From Saccharomyces mikatae IFO 1815 (taxonomy: Eukaryota > Ascomycota > Saccharomycetes > Saccharomycetales > Saccharomycetaceae), in the NCBI RefSeq assembly GCF_947241705.1, contig NC_079259.1, forward strand, positions 1,364,001 through 1,428,000: a stretch of 64,000 bases of DNA, read 5' to 3'. The translations under genes were made by a program, and so were the position numbers. This document shows positions 37,901 to 47,559 of the stretch, piece by piece. The notes beneath the pieces are model-generated. The model was not told the origin of the DNA. It did no database searches and saw only the letters and a list, made by a program, of their open reading frames with translations. The stretch's first letter is position 1. Every line of letters starts with the position of its first letter.

Positions 37901-37987
37901 TGTTGATGATTTAATATCCACTTTATGCTCTCCTTTATTGTCATCTAGAACTTTTGCTTCGTCATCTTTTATCCCCTTTTTTACCAT
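34949..37987 (-). CDS. VPS3: CORVET complex subunit Vps3
   Basis: Vps3 is a subunit of the CORVET tether, which binds the endosomal Rab5-type GTPase Vps21 and promotes endosome fusion. The 1012-residue protein has a low-complexity charged N terminus (about 1-120). A CNH-like beta-propeller follows (about 130-420), seen in SEGPFRISTLLDNVPSNLTY, NHIFLGTTTGDLLHYFELER and KIDKILLLPKVEGALILCNN. The rest is a long alpha-solenoid with a Vps39-type C terminus (LRKFLLKNQISISNEVSGNF). The protein diverges a lot from the S. cerevisiae one in the N-terminal 120 residues and across the solenoid, but the length is within one residue. Confidence 0.94.
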   Translation of the reverse strand: MVKKGIKDDEAKVLDDNKGEHKVDIKSSTHEKVNDEESVQNDSQCKTENMKLNIYSSSPNDIEHVDTSSQEESRAIENSSGTDKDKAQEVCTLSSTVTSVTKTDITSKDDKKVTSEKEQERLPLEISEGPFRISTLLDNVPSNLTYTCCEAYDNHIFLGTTTGDLLHYFELERGNYMLVSRTKFDAESNSKIDKILLLPKVEGALILCNNELVLFILPEFAPRPNTTRLTGINDVVICNFSRSSKAYRIYAFHTEGVRLLKISANSLVLSKIFNFKLIDKACAHGETLMISKLNNYELINLKTSQVIPLFRISETDEDLNPIITNFNEENEFLVCSGGDSYDSGAIALVVNHHGDIIKGTIVLKNYPRNIIVEFPYIIAESAFQSVDIYSALPSEESQLLQSVISSSSDLKISKSDNIFTNTNNSEELKKELFNKLKLEPLTHSDNKFRIERERAFIEESYEEKTSLIIYNSFGIHLLVPTPMILRFTSCEEYEIDNIEDQLKKLAKRNLTKFENIESKYLMSLLLFLMMLHYDHIEDEVMKKWCDFSDKIDIRILFYMFGWKVYSEIWCFHGLIDIVEKLKSLKLNNKCENIIKMILMMKHELKKRDKTGLLASDFNDIMRSIDITLFNLRLEANEAITIDMFERESYDEIIKEIHLHGDDFPGNKLLIEIYKVKGEYLEPLSLLKKAKNYESLVSFIEENIKKLPEEYVKDTLADDLIFVLRESDANNKESITKQVLKVLNMAGVNKNEFLDRIPKEDVSLKVSFIEELGVKNSRDSKFLFDYYLTKLQEIINQNEIWSIIDHFIEEYKNDLAYDKTDIINFVNIKLKHNLECEGFSKLFKKCENLKSENEKDDEFINFVFEEISKIDKEHMLSLLFFSIDLIKWISAEELLKIYLSFNDFRNVEKFTGKQNLVMVMKQYLRISPSLNLSVELVTNLLRRNCDLFSDIDIQLMVLETIPSIFPIQSISELLLSVLCQYKEKKEESNLRKFLLKNQISISNEVSGNFENQE

Positions 37988-38274
37988 CTTTCTGTAGCAC
38001 TTTATGCGTAATGAAAAACGAACAGGTCTTTTTGACTATTTTGTTAAGTGGAGCTTGCTATATGTGGTTGTATAATGATAACTTATATATGAGCCCCCAA
38101 AGTTGAGATCACCTTTTTTTCACATTGGAGTGATATCTTCAACAAATATTATGTGATGTAAGGAGTTTTTGCAGAACATTTATGCATATTTATATCTTCG
38201 ATAATTTCAAGCTTTTTATCGTTATTGTACAGAAGTTTATATACCAAATATTGTGACTTTACCTTTGAAAGAAT

Positions 38275-40245
38275 CTATTTTAAGAGTTTAAGCAGAAGGT
38301 GAGATCCTTTATTATTTTCGTCAGTAATTATATTACTTTGAACTTCTTTCAAATCCTTCAAAAATAGCTTTCCTTCCTTTTGATCTTTCAACGTTTCATA
38401 CAATGCCACAATTGTGAATGAACTATCGGCATTATTGATCCATTCCAATAAATTGGAAGAGTTGATAATTTCGTCGTATAATTTGTGAGCAAATGAGACG
38501 CCTAATCCTTGAACATTCTTTAGAGGTTCAACCTTTCTTTCCTTGTTATTCCATTTACCACCTTGAATTAACGCCTTCAATAATCTAGTAGAGAAGGCTC
38601 TATGTATTGGATGTTCTTCTTCAGTTATGTCACCTTTAAAGATGGTTAGAATGTCGCTCAAGACATCTTGATACTTTCCTTGATCTTTTTCACTCAACTG
38701 GGCGTACAACTCATCGTTTATTAAGACTTCAGCAATGAATTGGCAGCCTAAGTTTTCTCTTAATATATCAGAGTAGTGTTTTGATATGGTGGTCAAGAAC
38801 ATGGGGGCAAATCTGGATAAAAGTTCTTGTCTTCTCTGTAAAGGATCCTTCTTGGAAGTGGCTTCGGATAATTTAATGTATCTCAATAGTTCATTCTTGA
38901 CAATGGGAGAGAAATATTTACCATCTAAACCTAATAGAATGTATAGCCATGGTCTTCTACCAAACTTATCGATTATGAAGTCTTGTAAATGTTCCTTAAC
39001 AGTAGGACTGAAAGTCTTGAATACCAAAACTGTATCGTCAACACAGTTCAAAATAGTAATGAAAACAATATTACCATACTCATTCTTGATTAATTTTTCC
39101 CCGTGATTTTTCAAAGCCTTTAGAATCAGTTTTCTTTCCTTGGCATTAGCTCTGGCAACCAAAGTACAAGCAACATCGGAACCTTCTGGAGTGTGCACTA
39201 ACTCAGCGAATTGTTCATGGAGTAATTCGATCATATCAGAAATTTCTTTTTCGTTGGCAATTTTCACATATTCTCTCATAGCGGCATGTAAAATTTGGAA
39301 GCCGGTAGAACCTTTTTCAACTGATGCGGTAATGGTACCGATCAAATTTCTGGCAATAATATTTCTTTTCTCAACGCTACTTTCACAAACTTTTTCTATA
39401 GTTAAATCTTTGTGGGTTTCTCTGAATACAGCATATTCGGAACCCCAAAATTCTTTAATCATTTGTTGTTTTTGTTCATGGGTGGCATAAAGAACAAATA
39501 AATCTTCAACAACATAGGCACCTTCACGATGTCTCATTAATTTTCTCAATGAACCGTGTAATTCGTCTATTATAGTTTGTCTTGAAGTTCTAGAGCCATA
39601 ATGCAGTAATTTAACCAGTAGATATTTACCGTATGCAGATGTGGCTAAAACATAGAACTTACCCTTCAGAGCATCGACGATCTGCTCACGACGTTCTTTG
39701 GAGGAATACTTGACTAGCGTTTGAACAATACGAGAAGCATCGTGCTTTAAGACAAGATCACTGATACAATCCTTGGATAGTTCCCAAATTTCATTGGATA
39801 GTTTTTCACGAATTTGCTTTGGTAGAGGTGGAGTCTTTACACGTAATCTTTCCCAGACAGATTTAATTTGTTGAACTTGGGTACCAGATTTTCTTTGCAT
39901 TTTTCTTTCCTTTAATAGTTTTCTCTGTTCGGTATGGTTACCACCTTCACCTCCCTCGGATTTATCTTTTCCTTCCTTGTCCTCGTCCTTACCTTCGTCA
40001 TCATCTTCATCACTGTCATCAGAAATATCTAATTCGTCAACATCTTCGTCTTCTGCACCCGCGTCACTACTATCTAAATCATCATTTTCAGATGAAGAAG
40101 AATCAGTGTTCTTCCTACTGGCCTGTTCTAATTCCTCATCAGACGAGTCAATAGAAATTCTAGGTTTCTTGGCTAATTTCTTCTCCGTGGAGCCAACTTC
40201 TTTAGCGGAACGTTTTCCTCTTATCTTCTTTGTTAAAGGTGCCAT
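38275..40245 (-). CDS. PUF6: Pumilio-repeat protein Puf6
   Basis: Puf6 is a nucleolar and cytoplasmic PUF-repeat protein. It represses ASH1 mRNA translation during its transport to the bud and also aids 60S subunit assembly. The 656-residue product begins with a basic patch (KKIRGKRSAKEVGSTEKKLA), then a long acidic/serine tract (residues 35-100, ending DDSDEDDDEGKDEDKEGKD). PUM-like repeats run from about 150 to 640 (for example LKHDASRIVQTLVKYSSKER and LATSAYGKYLLVKLLHYG). Length is identical to S. cerevisiae Puf6. PAC-like and RRPE-like motifs upstream fit ribosome-biogenesis co-regulation. Confidence 0.95.
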   Translation of the reverse strand: MAPLTKKIRGKRSAKEVGSTEKKLAKKPRISIDSSDEELEQASRKNTDSSSSENDDLDSSDAGAEDEDVDELDISDDSDEDDDEGKDEDKEGKDKSEGGEGGNHTEQRKLLKERKMQRKSGTQVQQIKSVWERLRVKTPPLPKQIREKLSNEIWELSKDCISDLVLKHDASRIVQTLVKYSSKERREQIVDALKGKFYVLATSAYGKYLLVKLLHYGSRTSRQTIIDELHGSLRKLMRHREGAYVVEDLFVLYATHEQKQQMIKEFWGSEYAVFRETHKDLTIEKVCESSVEKRNIIARNLIGTITASVEKGSTGFQILHAAMREYVKIANEKEISDMIELLHEQFAELVHTPEGSDVACTLVARANAKERKLILKALKNHGEKLIKNEYGNIVFITILNCVDDTVLVFKTFSPTVKEHLQDFIIDKFGRRPWLYILLGLDGKYFSPIVKNELLRYIKLSEATSKKDPLQRRQELLSRFAPMFLTTISKHYSDILRENLGCQFIAEVLINDELYAQLSEKDQGKYQDVLSDILTIFKGDITEEEHPIHRAFSTRLLKALIQGGKWNNKERKVEPLKNVQGLGVSFAHKLYDEIINSSNLLEWINNADSSFTIVALYETLKDQKEGKLFLKDLKEVQSNIITDENNKGSHLLLKLLK

Positions 40246-40563
40246 TTCTAGTTAACTTATTTATCCTAATTGAGATACTAAACGTTTGTCTTCAATAAAC
40301 ACTTTTCAGTTTCAAAGTACATACAAATGGGCATCGCATCTCATCTTAACAAGTAAAAAATTTTCAGTACAATTTCTCATAGATGAAAAAAAGGTCTTCA
40401 ACTCCGGGTTAGTTAACTTGACTTTGCATAAATTTATCAAAAAGCATAAAAAAAATAGCTTTTGACATTTTTATTATTATGTAAATATTTTGTTATGTTA
40501 TTTATTTTCACCAACATTCTTGAATAGTATCATACGTGTCTTCCCTTAAACTTCACTGAAGAG
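40246..40563. other. Spacer between PUF6 and ITR1 (PUF6 promoter)
   Basis: This spacer holds the PUF6 promoter with its PAC/RRPE-like motifs and the ITR1 3' flank. No other gene is seen. Confidence 0.5.
40332..40366 (-). promoter_or_regulatory. PAC-like and RRPE-like motifs of PUF6
   Basis: On the PUF6 strand the sequence reads TGAAAATTTTT (40356-40366), an RRPE match. About 10 bp further towards the gene it reads GATGAGATGCGATGC (40332-40346), a PAC-like site. The pair sits 90-120 bp upstream of the ATG, the usual place for the ribosome-biogenesis regulon controlled by Stb3 and Dot6/Tod6. The PAC match is imperfect. Confidence 0.65.
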
Positions 40564-42318
40564 TTATATGTCTTCAATAAATTCTTGAGTTGGTTCATAT
40601 TTCAATTCATGAACTCTGACAACTTGCTGTTTTCTCTTCTTGGCCAAAGCCTTCGAAGCTTTGATATTGAAGCCGTCCTTTAAGATAGTTTGTACTTCCT
40701 CTAGCTCCAACCCCGATAATTCTGGATAACAGAAGTAGCAGAAAATAGTGGATAAACACGATAATCCGGCGAAAAAAGCAAAGGTGCCTGCAGGAGTAAT
40801 ATTCTGTAACATGGTTAAAAATGTGGATGCAATAACTAGAGAGCCAGCCCAGTTTGTAGCAGTTGCGTACGAAGTCCCAATACCTCTCACGTTTTGTGGA
40901 AATAATTCCGATTGCTGCCATGGAACAGTACCGATACCAAGGGCGTAGAATGCAGCAAACACAATAATGAAGATAATAATTACAATACCCCAGGAGGAGA
41001 AACCAGAAGAGACCACAACAGCGACAGTGCCATCAAACTTAATGCCTAAATAATGGAAGGCAATAGAACACACAACTAAAGCCATGGTCATTCCTGGCAA
41101 TCCGATTAATAGAATGGTTCTACGACCAATTTTGTCAATACAGAAAAAGGCAATTAAAGTAAAGATAAAATTGGTACCGGAAACGATGATTGAAACAGCG
41201 GAGGAATTTTTGAAACCAACAGTTTCGAATATGGTACCGGAGAAATACATCAATGAATTCCAACCGGTAAATTGTTGAATTGCTTGTAGCCCACAGCCAA
41301 TAACTAAAGCTCTTAAATTAGATGGAACTGTGTGCAATTCTTTGATAGTATTCCAAACTTTTTCAGGTACGCTTTTACCAGGAATGGATTGATTTAAAGT
41401 AACAAGCTCCTCGACTTTACGCTTAATGATCTCCTCCGATGTGTCAGTGTAACTTCTTTTAAGAACTTCTGTAGCCTTTTCCAAATTACCCTTCATGACA
41501 TAATATCTTGGAGTGTCTGGCAAGAAGCACAGGCACGTAAATTGCACGGCGGTAGGGATCAGGGACAGCCCAACAAGGATTCTCCAACCGTTGTTGACGT
41601 AGTTTAACCCAGCACCGCAGCCGTAAGCAACCAGTTGACCACCGGTCAACCATAAGGAATTAATAACGGTAAGCCTTCCTCTAATCATCTTGGGGGCGAT
41701 CTCGCTTATAAAAAGTGGCGCGATTAAAGAACCGATACCGACACCGAAACCCATGATTAGTCTACCAGCGGCCATTTGCCAGAAAGTATGTGCGGAGACC
41801 TGAAGAATTGCGCCAATAACAAACATTAGATTAGACCCCATCAAACAACGCTTCCTACCAAACACGTCAGCTGCAGTACCAGCGAAAATACTTGTGATCA
41901 ATGCCCCTAGAGAAGTTGCAGCAGTGACAATTTCTTTCTCCCTGTAAGTGAGTACCTTATTGTCTAGATCAGTTCCGATCGAGATCAGGGCACTAGATAT
42001 ATAACCAGTGTCGTAACCGAACATGAATCCGGATATGGACGCAACAAAAGTCAAAATAATAATGAAGGGTGAAAGAGATTGATTGAAAGTAATCATGACA
42101 GATGTGTCGTCCTCGTCATTTACGGGTTTAATCTGAATTCTGTCTTCGTCATCGTTAGCGGACGCCCTTCGTATTTCGTGTGACTCAAGTGTAATTTTAG
42201 TTGTCTTTGTAGGCGAGTCACGCTCATTATCAAACTCTACGCTATCAGCATCGTCAACAGTATCGTTAGCATTTGACTGCGATACCTTGGACGTGAGATA
42301 CGGCATATTAATTCTCAT
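40564..42318 (-). CDS. ITR1: Myo-inositol transporter Itr1
   Basis: Itr1 is the major proton-coupled myo-inositol importer of the plasma membrane, in the sugar-porter branch of the major facilitator superfamily. The 584-residue product has a hydrophilic N terminus and twelve membrane helices between about residues 85 and 545. Sugar-porter signatures are visible: [90 protein letters not shown] and [16 protein letters not shown]. The frame is open 28 codons upstream to 42402, but that stretch contains the TATA-like run at 42352-42366, so I take the ATG at 42318, which gives the S. cerevisiae length. Confidence 0.95.
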   Translation of the reverse strand: MRINMPYLTSKVSQSNANDTVDDADSVEFDNERDSPTKTTKITLESHEIRRASANDDEDRIQIKPVNDEDDTSVMITFNQSLSPFIIILTFVASISGFMFGYDTGYISSALISIGTDLDNKVLTYREKEIVTAATSLGALITSIFAGTAADVFGRKRCLMGSNLMFVIGAILQVSAHTFWQMAAGRLIMGFGVGIGSLIAPLFISEIAPKMIRGRLTVINSLWLTGGQLVAYGCGAGLNYVNNGWRILVGLSLIPTAVQFTCLCFLPDTPRYYVMKGNLEKATEVLKRSYTDTSEEIIKRKVEELVTLNQSIPGKSVPEKVWNTIKELHTVPSNLRALVIGCGLQAIQQFTGWNSLMYFSGTIFETVGFKNSSAVSIIVSGTNFIFTLIAFFCIDKIGRRTILLIGLPGMTMALVVCSIAFHYLGIKFDGTVAVVVSSGFSSWGIVIIIFIIVFAAFYALGIGTVPWQQSELFPQNVRGIGTSYATATNWAGSLVIASTFLTMLQNITPAGTFAFFAGLSCLSTIFCYFCYPELSGLELEEVQTILKDGFNIKASKALAKKRKQQVVRVHELKYEPTQEFIEDI

Positions 42319-42550
42319 CGTACTAACGACTGCAGAAGTAAAAGAATGGAGGATATATATATATATGCAGTACGCAGGCAGTAGATTTTGATAACGCAGC
42401 AAAGAGGAAACCTTACTAATGAGTAAACGTAAAATTTATATCTGTGATCGGGACACCATGGTGTTGAAGACTTGTTCATTAACCATGGCTTAGTTCTTAT
42501 TTATATCTTCCCCATCCGCAGTAGCGGGTTGAGTTAGGTCGAGCTTTTTT

Positions 42551-42558
42551 TTCACATG
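42551..42558. promoter_or_regulatory. UASINO (Ino2/Ino4) site of ITR1, proximal
   Basis: TTCACATG, the core of the inositol-sensitive upstream activating sequence bound by the Ino2-Ino4 bHLH dimer, lies 233 bp upstream of the ITR1 ATG. ITR1 is known to be repressed by inositol through such elements in S. cerevisiae. Confidence 0.75.
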
Positions 42559-42613
42559 CCGTGGGGAAGCCATATTTTTGCGCGACCTGTGGGGGCAGTG
42601 GTTAGTTCTGGAG

Positions 42614-42621
42614 CATGTGAA
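42614..42621. promoter_or_regulatory. UASINO (Ino2/Ino4) site of ITR1, distal
   Basis: CATGTGAA, the same element in the opposite orientation, lies 296 bp upstream of the ITR1 ATG and 56 bp from the proximal copy. Two copies in one short promoter strengthen the case for inositol control. Confidence 0.75.
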
Positions 42622-42715
42622 CAGAACAGCAAATAATAGTGAAAGAAATAAATAACAGAATCGGTGGTGTAATCTAATTATAGGCGCGTATTGTCTTATA
42701 TAGATGTTGGTGTTA

Positions 42716-43864
42716 TCACAGCTCATCGTGGGAGACGATCCTATCCATGGCCTCATCAACAGCTTGTTGAATACTATTGACGGCAGACATAGATGCAGAT
42801 GGTTCTATTGAGGTTGCTGAGGCCGTAGACTGGGTGGCTAGAAAAGGGGCATTCAGTACAAGATTGGATGCTTGGGGAGAATATGAGGAGGCTGTGTAAT
42901 TTTTCACTAGGCCGAGAGTGACCAATATGCCCTTGAAGAACTTGAACAGAAGCCAGAGCCCGAGTTTGACGGGTAGCTTGAAAATACGACGCCATAGAAC
43001 CCATGAAATGCAGCATACAAGGAATCCTAGCGATAGGTAGACGTCTCGCTTCTCTTGGTGGGAGGCATTCTCCAGTATTTTGACCAAATCAGCGGTTTTC
43101 TTGAAAACAGTTTCGAACTGAGTGTATTTGTCGTCAATTTGTGTCAACGAGTTGGTTTGAGCTCTCAATTCATCCAAGTTTAAGTCGCTTTGCAAGATAC
43201 CCGACTGCAGAATTTGATTCCCTCTTACTAGGTTATTGGTCAGTTGTTTGGTTTTGCTGAGGAGTTTGTCCCTCGTGCTATTCTTTTCCATCAATGTAGG
43301 CTCTGAGCTTGTTGATAACGATGCTCCGTGATGCAGCTTGTCATAATCCACAGCGTGACCTTTTATAGCGCGGTCTCTTTCCTCGTCATTCCAGGCTAAA
43401 TCACGTTTGTGATGTTGTCGTAGAATCTCTTTGATCTTTAGTCGGTAGCAGTAAAACCAATCGATAAATTGCAGCACGGAATCCAGGTCTTCGATCAGCT
43501 GAGTATATATTTCCTTGTCCACTTGTTTGTCCAGCTTAGCGATGTGCAGTTTATCACACTGATCGTATTGAGGGCTTTTTTCCCATTGCAATTTCAATTC
43601 AGGGTATGTGTATGTCATTTCGACAATACTACATTTCAGTACTGACTCGAAATCTAACATTCCGTTCTCTACGATACTCACCAAATCCACAAACTCAATA
43701 TCTTCCTCTCCTTCGTGGTTGTCATCAATGGATACAAGACTATCTTTGATACTTTGCTTACTTTCTTCGGGCTCTTCCCTTCGGGAGATTGTACTTATCT
43801 TCTGTAAATGATCCAGTAATGCATTTTGTAAAACCGCCAAATCCTGCAAAAAGGACATTACCAT
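42716..43864 (-). CDS. SEC20: ER Q-SNARE Sec20
   Basis: Sec20 is the ER-membrane Qb-SNARE that acts with Ufe1, Use1 and Sec22 in fusion of retrograde COPI vesicles, and it contacts the Dsl1 tether through Tip20. The 382-residue product has a long cytosolic N-terminal domain (Tip20-binding). A SNARE-like helix with RGNQILQSGILQSDLNLDEL lies around residues 235-275, followed by a single membrane helix (YLSLGFLVCCISWVLWR). The lumenal C terminus ends in the ER-retrieval signal HDEL. The unusually long lumenal tail and terminal HDEL are hallmarks of this protein. An ACGCGT (MCB-type) site sits 9 bp upstream of the ATG at 43873-43878; its meaning is unclear. Confidence 0.95.
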   Translation of the reverse strand: MVMSFLQDLAVLQNALLDHLQKISTISRREEPEESKQSIKDSLVSIDDNHEGEEDIEFVDLVSIVENGMLDFESVLKCSIVEMTYTYPELKLQWEKSPQYDQCDKLHIAKLDKQVDKEIYTQLIEDLDSVLQFIDWFYCYRLKIKEILRQHHKRDLAWNDEERDRAIKGHAVDYDKLHHGASLSTSSEPTLMEKNSTRDKLLSKTKQLTNNLVRGNQILQSGILQSDLNLDELRAQTNSLTQIDDKYTQFETVFKKTADLVKILENASHQEKRDVYLSLGFLVCCISWVLWRRIFKLPVKLGLWLLFKFFKGILVTLGLVKNYTASSYSPQASNLVLNAPFLATQSTASATSIEPSASMSAVNSIQQAVDEAMDRIVSHDEL

Positions 43865-44922
43865 AAACTATCACGCGTTTTGTTTTGTTGTGGCCCTAGG
43901 TAGTGCAATGTATCTCCTGCATTTAATATTTGAACCTTGCTTATTTATGTTGGCGTTTTCCAAACTGCGTACGTATTTTCTTGCTACTTAGGTGTCCACT
44001 TTACCCGGATAGCTTGTATAGAAGGTTTATAAGTACTTTCACTGGTAAAGGAGTACCATTTGTTTAACTCGCGGCTACATCCAGTTGTTTGGAGAGTATT
44101 TTATATCTTGGAGTCTTGGAAAAGTTTCCAATGACGCCTTTTGCAGTTGTTTATGATGCTTATACATGTATTTGTTATGCTACTTTTGGGCATGGCGCTA
44201 GTAGCTTAGAAATGTATATATTTGACTTGCATTAGCGCTTTAACGATACAAGCCAGCTCCGGTAAGACAGTCACCTGTTTCAAATGATCTAATGAAGCGT
44301 CTATTGATTAGCAAACATATTTGTATTTTTTGATGCAAATATTGAGTGTTTTTTTTTTTTTTTAAGCAGAGAATGTTTTTGATGTTCTCAAAGGATGGTG
44401 TGGAAAAATCAGAAATTATCATTAACGATACTACAAGAAATTCAATCACAATTATATTTTGTTAATATTTATAACTTATAGAAGTTTTTTCAGAATTAAA
44501 GTCTCAAAACCAATTCTATGTACTGAATTATAATAAACTTTTTACACGCAGAAATATTGTCTTCATTGTTCAATATATTTTTATAATTAGCCGACTAAAA
44601 ATGAAATACAACTTCAAAAAGAATGGCTTTTTTGTTCAGACTTTCCTGGTAAAACATAGGAACAAGATTATAAAAAACGTTTGGATAAAGAGACATTATT
44701 CCATATCGAACCAATAAAATACCTTAAACAAGGTGAAAAGACTCTTAATCTGTCTATTCTTTTCAATAACTGGTGACTTTCCCGCCCTGACCCTTTTCGA
44801 AGATTCCATCGATTTTTTGAGGGAATACGGCACATGTAATAAAGTAAAAAACAAGATAACACGCTATAGATATACGAGACATCTACGCAGTTATCAAGCT
44901 ACATTTCATATCGATGGTATTG
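43865..44922. other. Divergent spacer between SEC20 and LCD1
   Basis: This 1.06-kb stretch has no gene I can support. It contains a poly(T) run near 44347-44363 and very AT-rich DNA at 44440-44660. Short frames at 44240-44449, 44668-44862 and 44733-45062 are not protein-like. Confidence 0.5.
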
Positions 44923-47169
44923 ATGGAACGAGAGATATCCGGCGAATTTTCTTCGGACGACGACGACGACATTCTTTTAGAATTAGGAACAAGACCACCG
45001 AGGTTCACCCAGGTACCATCGTCATCAGTAGCGTTACAGACGCAACTGCCCGCAGCTGTTAAGGTTGCAACAGCCACATCAAAGGAAGACGATGAAAACA
45101 GTAATGTGCTAATAAATCAATTGAATAAAGCTCAAGGTGAAGCTAGCATACTTCGTGATAAAATAGACTTTTTAAAAAAGGAAAGAGAAAAGGAGAAGAG
45201 CATTCAAGCCATCAAGGTAAATGGATTGCAACTCAAGCATCTGCAGGAATTATCCAAACTAAAGCAAGAATTACAGAAACTAGAAGATGAGAAAAAATTC
45301 TTGCAGATGGAAGCGAGAGGGAAACCTAGAAAGGAGATTATCACAGCCGTGAAGGCTCCATCAACAACATCGTCTGCTAATGCAAATACAAATAATTTAA
45401 CACCAGATTCATCCTCAGTCGCAATTGAAGCCAAAACTCAGTCACCACAGTTAAAAAAACGTAAGATGAATGATAATTTGCTCAAAAATAATGCAGTCCC
45501 CTTAAACCCAAATAGAATTATTCCTGATGAGACAAGTTTATTTCTTGAATCACTATTTCTTCACCAAATAATAGGTACGGAATTGAGTACAATCGAAATA
45601 TTAAACAGATTGAAGTTTGATTACATTACCGAGTTCAAATTTAAGAATTTTGTCATTCCCAAGGGTGCGCCTATAGGAAAGTCCATAGTGTCCCTGCTTT
45701 TAAGATGTAAAAAAACTTTAACCCTCGACAGATTTATAGACACTCTGTTAGAAGATATAGCGGTACTGATAAAAGAAATATCGGTCCATCCCAATGAATC
45801 AAAATTGGCTGTTCCATTTTTGGTTGCGTTCATGTATCAGATTATACAATTTCGTCCAAGTGCTACTCATAATTTGGCACTGAAAGATTGCTTTCTTTTT
45901 ATTTGTGATCTGATAAAGATTTATCATCATGTACTGAAAATACCAATACATGAATCGAATATGAATTTGCACGTAGAACCTCAAGTTTTTCAATATGAAC
46001 TAATTGACTATTTAGTTGTTTCATACTCTTTTGATGTCTTAGAAACCATTCTCCGAGTATTACAATCACACCCTAAACAGACATACATGGAATTTTTTGA
46101 TGAAAATATTCTGAAATCATTCGACTTTGTTTACAAATTAGCATTATCCATTTCATACAAACCAATGATAAACGTAATGTTTAGTGCAATTGGGATACTC
46201 AATATTATCACTAATATTATCCTAAATATGGAGAATCCTTCAAACCTGACATCCTTAATGAGCAGTAGTTGGTGGAGGGATTGTATTACGAGGTTATACT
46301 CCCTCCTGGAAAAGGAGGTTAAGAGTGGCGACGTGTATAATGAAAATGGAGATAGTACAACTCTTCATATGTCCAAATTCTATAATTTTTTTGGATTAGT
46401 CCGAAATATTGGTGACAATGAATTGGGAGGACTGATATCAAGGCTAATTCATTCTGACCGTTTGCAAAGTATACCTAGAGTAATTTCTAAAGAAAATATC
46501 GGAATAGATAAGGATGAATTTACTGCACTTATGATGAACTACAAGCTAGAGAAATGGCTCTTGGAATTAAAAGATGAAGTTCTGAATATCTTTGAGAATT
46601 TATTAATGATATATGGAAACGATGCCACCATAGTAAATGGAGAAATGCTTATCCATTCTTCCAAATTTTTATCCAGGGAGCAGGCATTAATGGTAGAAAG
46701 ATACGTGGGACAAGACTCTCCGAACTTAGACCTTAGATGCCATCTTATTGAACATACGCTAACCATAATATACAGGCTGTGGAAAGATCATTTCAAGCAG
46801 TTACGTGAAGAACAAATTAAGCAGGTAGAAAGTCAACTGATCATGTCCTTATGGAGGTTTCTCGTTTGCCAAACTGAGTCTGTGACGGCGAACGAAAGAG
46901 AAATGAGGGATCACCGGCACCTTGTAGATAGTTTGCATGATCTAACAATCAAGGATCAAGCCTCTTACTACGAAGACGCCTTTGAGGAATTACCAGAATA
47001 TATCGAAGAGGAATTGAAGATGGAGCTAAACAATAGAACCGCAAGGATAATGCAAGTGAAATACGATGAAAAATTTCAAGAAATGGCAAGAACTATTCTT
47101 GAGTCAAAATCATTTGATCTAACCACATTAGAAGAAGCTGATTCGTTGTATATTTCAATGGGTCTGTAG
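44923..47169 (+). CDS. LCD1: ATRIP homolog Lcd1/Ddc2
   Basis: Lcd1 (Ddc2) is the yeast ATRIP: it binds the checkpoint kinase Mec1 and RPA-coated single-stranded DNA and brings Mec1 to damage. The 748-residue protein opens with an acidic RPA-binding-type segment (GEFSSDDDDDILLELGTRPP). A coiled coil spans about residues 70-135 (LNKAQGEASILRDKIDFLK, KHLQELSKLKQELQKLEDEK), and a basic stretch QLKKRKMNDN follows. A long helical-repeat region binds Mec1 and is conserved through the C-terminal LTTLEEADSLYISMGL. An ATG three codons upstream (44914) is in frame; the exact start is uncertain because S. cerevisiae begins with different residues here. Confidence 0.93.
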   Translation: MEREISGEFSSDDDDDILLELGTRPPRFTQVPSSSVALQTQLPAAVKVATATSKEDDENSNVLINQLNKAQGEASILRDKIDFLKKEREKEKSIQAIKVNGLQLKHLQELSKLKQELQKLEDEKKFLQMEARGKPRKEIITAVKAPSTTSSANANTNNLTPDSSSVAIEAKTQSPQLKKRKMNDNLLKNNAVPLNPNRIIPDETSLFLESLFLHQIIGTELSTIEILNRLKFDYITEFKFKNFVIPKGAPIGKSIVSLLLRCKKTLTLDRFIDTLLEDIAVLIKEISVHPNESKLAVPFLVAFMYQIIQFRPSATHNLALKDCFLFICDLIKIYHHVLKIPIHESNMNLHVEPQVFQYELIDYLVVSYSFDVLETILRVLQSHPKQTYMEFFDENILKSFDFVYKLALSISYKPMINVMFSAIGILNIITNIILNMENPSNLTSLMSSSWWRDCITRLYSLLEKEVKSGDVYNENGDSTTLHMSKFYNFFGLVRNIGDNELGGLISRLIHSDRLQSIPRVISKENIGIDKDEFTALMMNYKLEKWLLELKDEVLNIFENLLMIYGNDATIVNGEMLIHSSKFLSREQALMVERYVGQDSPNLDLRCHLIEHTLTIIYRLWKDHFKQLREEQIKQVESQLIMSLWRFLVCQTESVTANEREMRDHRHLVDSLHDLTIKDQASYYEDAFEELPEYIEEELKMELNNRTARIMQVKYDEKFQEMARTILESKSFDLTTLEEADSLYISMGL

Positions 47170-47299
47170 AAACGTGAATTATGAGAAAGACGAACGAGTC
47201 AATGCTTTATGAAACCTTGTAATGCTTAATATTAACTATACATAATTTATACTATTTATTCGTTTTAGAAAAGAATAAAACTTATAGAAAATATCAGAT

Positions 47300-47559
47300 T
47301 CAAGCAGAAGCAGACTTAGCAGAACCAGTTTGGAAACCATTCTTGAATCTTCTAGAGACGTGCTTTAAGTATCTCATTCTACCGGTACCAGTAGTATGTC
47401 TTCTCTTTGCTTTGGCAGCCCAGTTGTGAGATCTAGTCTTAGCGGATGGGTAACCACAAGAGGAACAGGTCTTCTTTTGAACATGGAAAGAACGACGACC
47501 ACATCTGTTACACAAAGTGTGAGACTTGTTGTGACGCTTACCGAATGAAGGAGTACCCT
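47300..47559 (-). CDS. RPL37B: 60S ribosomal protein eL37 (Rpl37B), exon 2
   Basis: Rpl37B (eL37) is an essential-type 88-residue zinc-binding protein of the large ribosomal subunit. This exon carries residues from Lys3 onward, including [20 protein letters not shown], whose four cysteines form the zinc site, and the basic [20 protein letters not shown]. The exon starts after an intron 3' splice site TAG at 47560. Joined to exon 1 at 47964-47970, it encodes [17 protein letters not shown] at the N terminus, and the whole length (267 nt with stop) matches the family. A paralog, RPL37A, is expected elsewhere in the genome. Confidence 0.96.

Larger units (their letters stand above)
42319..42715. 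other. ITR1 promoter and SEC20 3' flank
   Basis: This 397-bp stretch holds a TATA-like ATATATATATAT run at 42352-42366 and two inositol-responsive sites listed separately. A minus-strand frame at 42490-42759 overlaps the SEC20 end and has no family content. Confidence 0.6.

Noticed and set aside
42319-42402. Longer ITR1 N terminus with a hydrophobic segment
   Set aside because: The segment overlaps a TATA-like run, so it is promoter DNA. The shorter start gives the known length.
42490-42759. 89-codon minus-strand frame in the ITR1-SEC20 spacer
   Set aside because: It overlaps the SEC20 3' end and the UASINO sites, and has no recognisable sequence.
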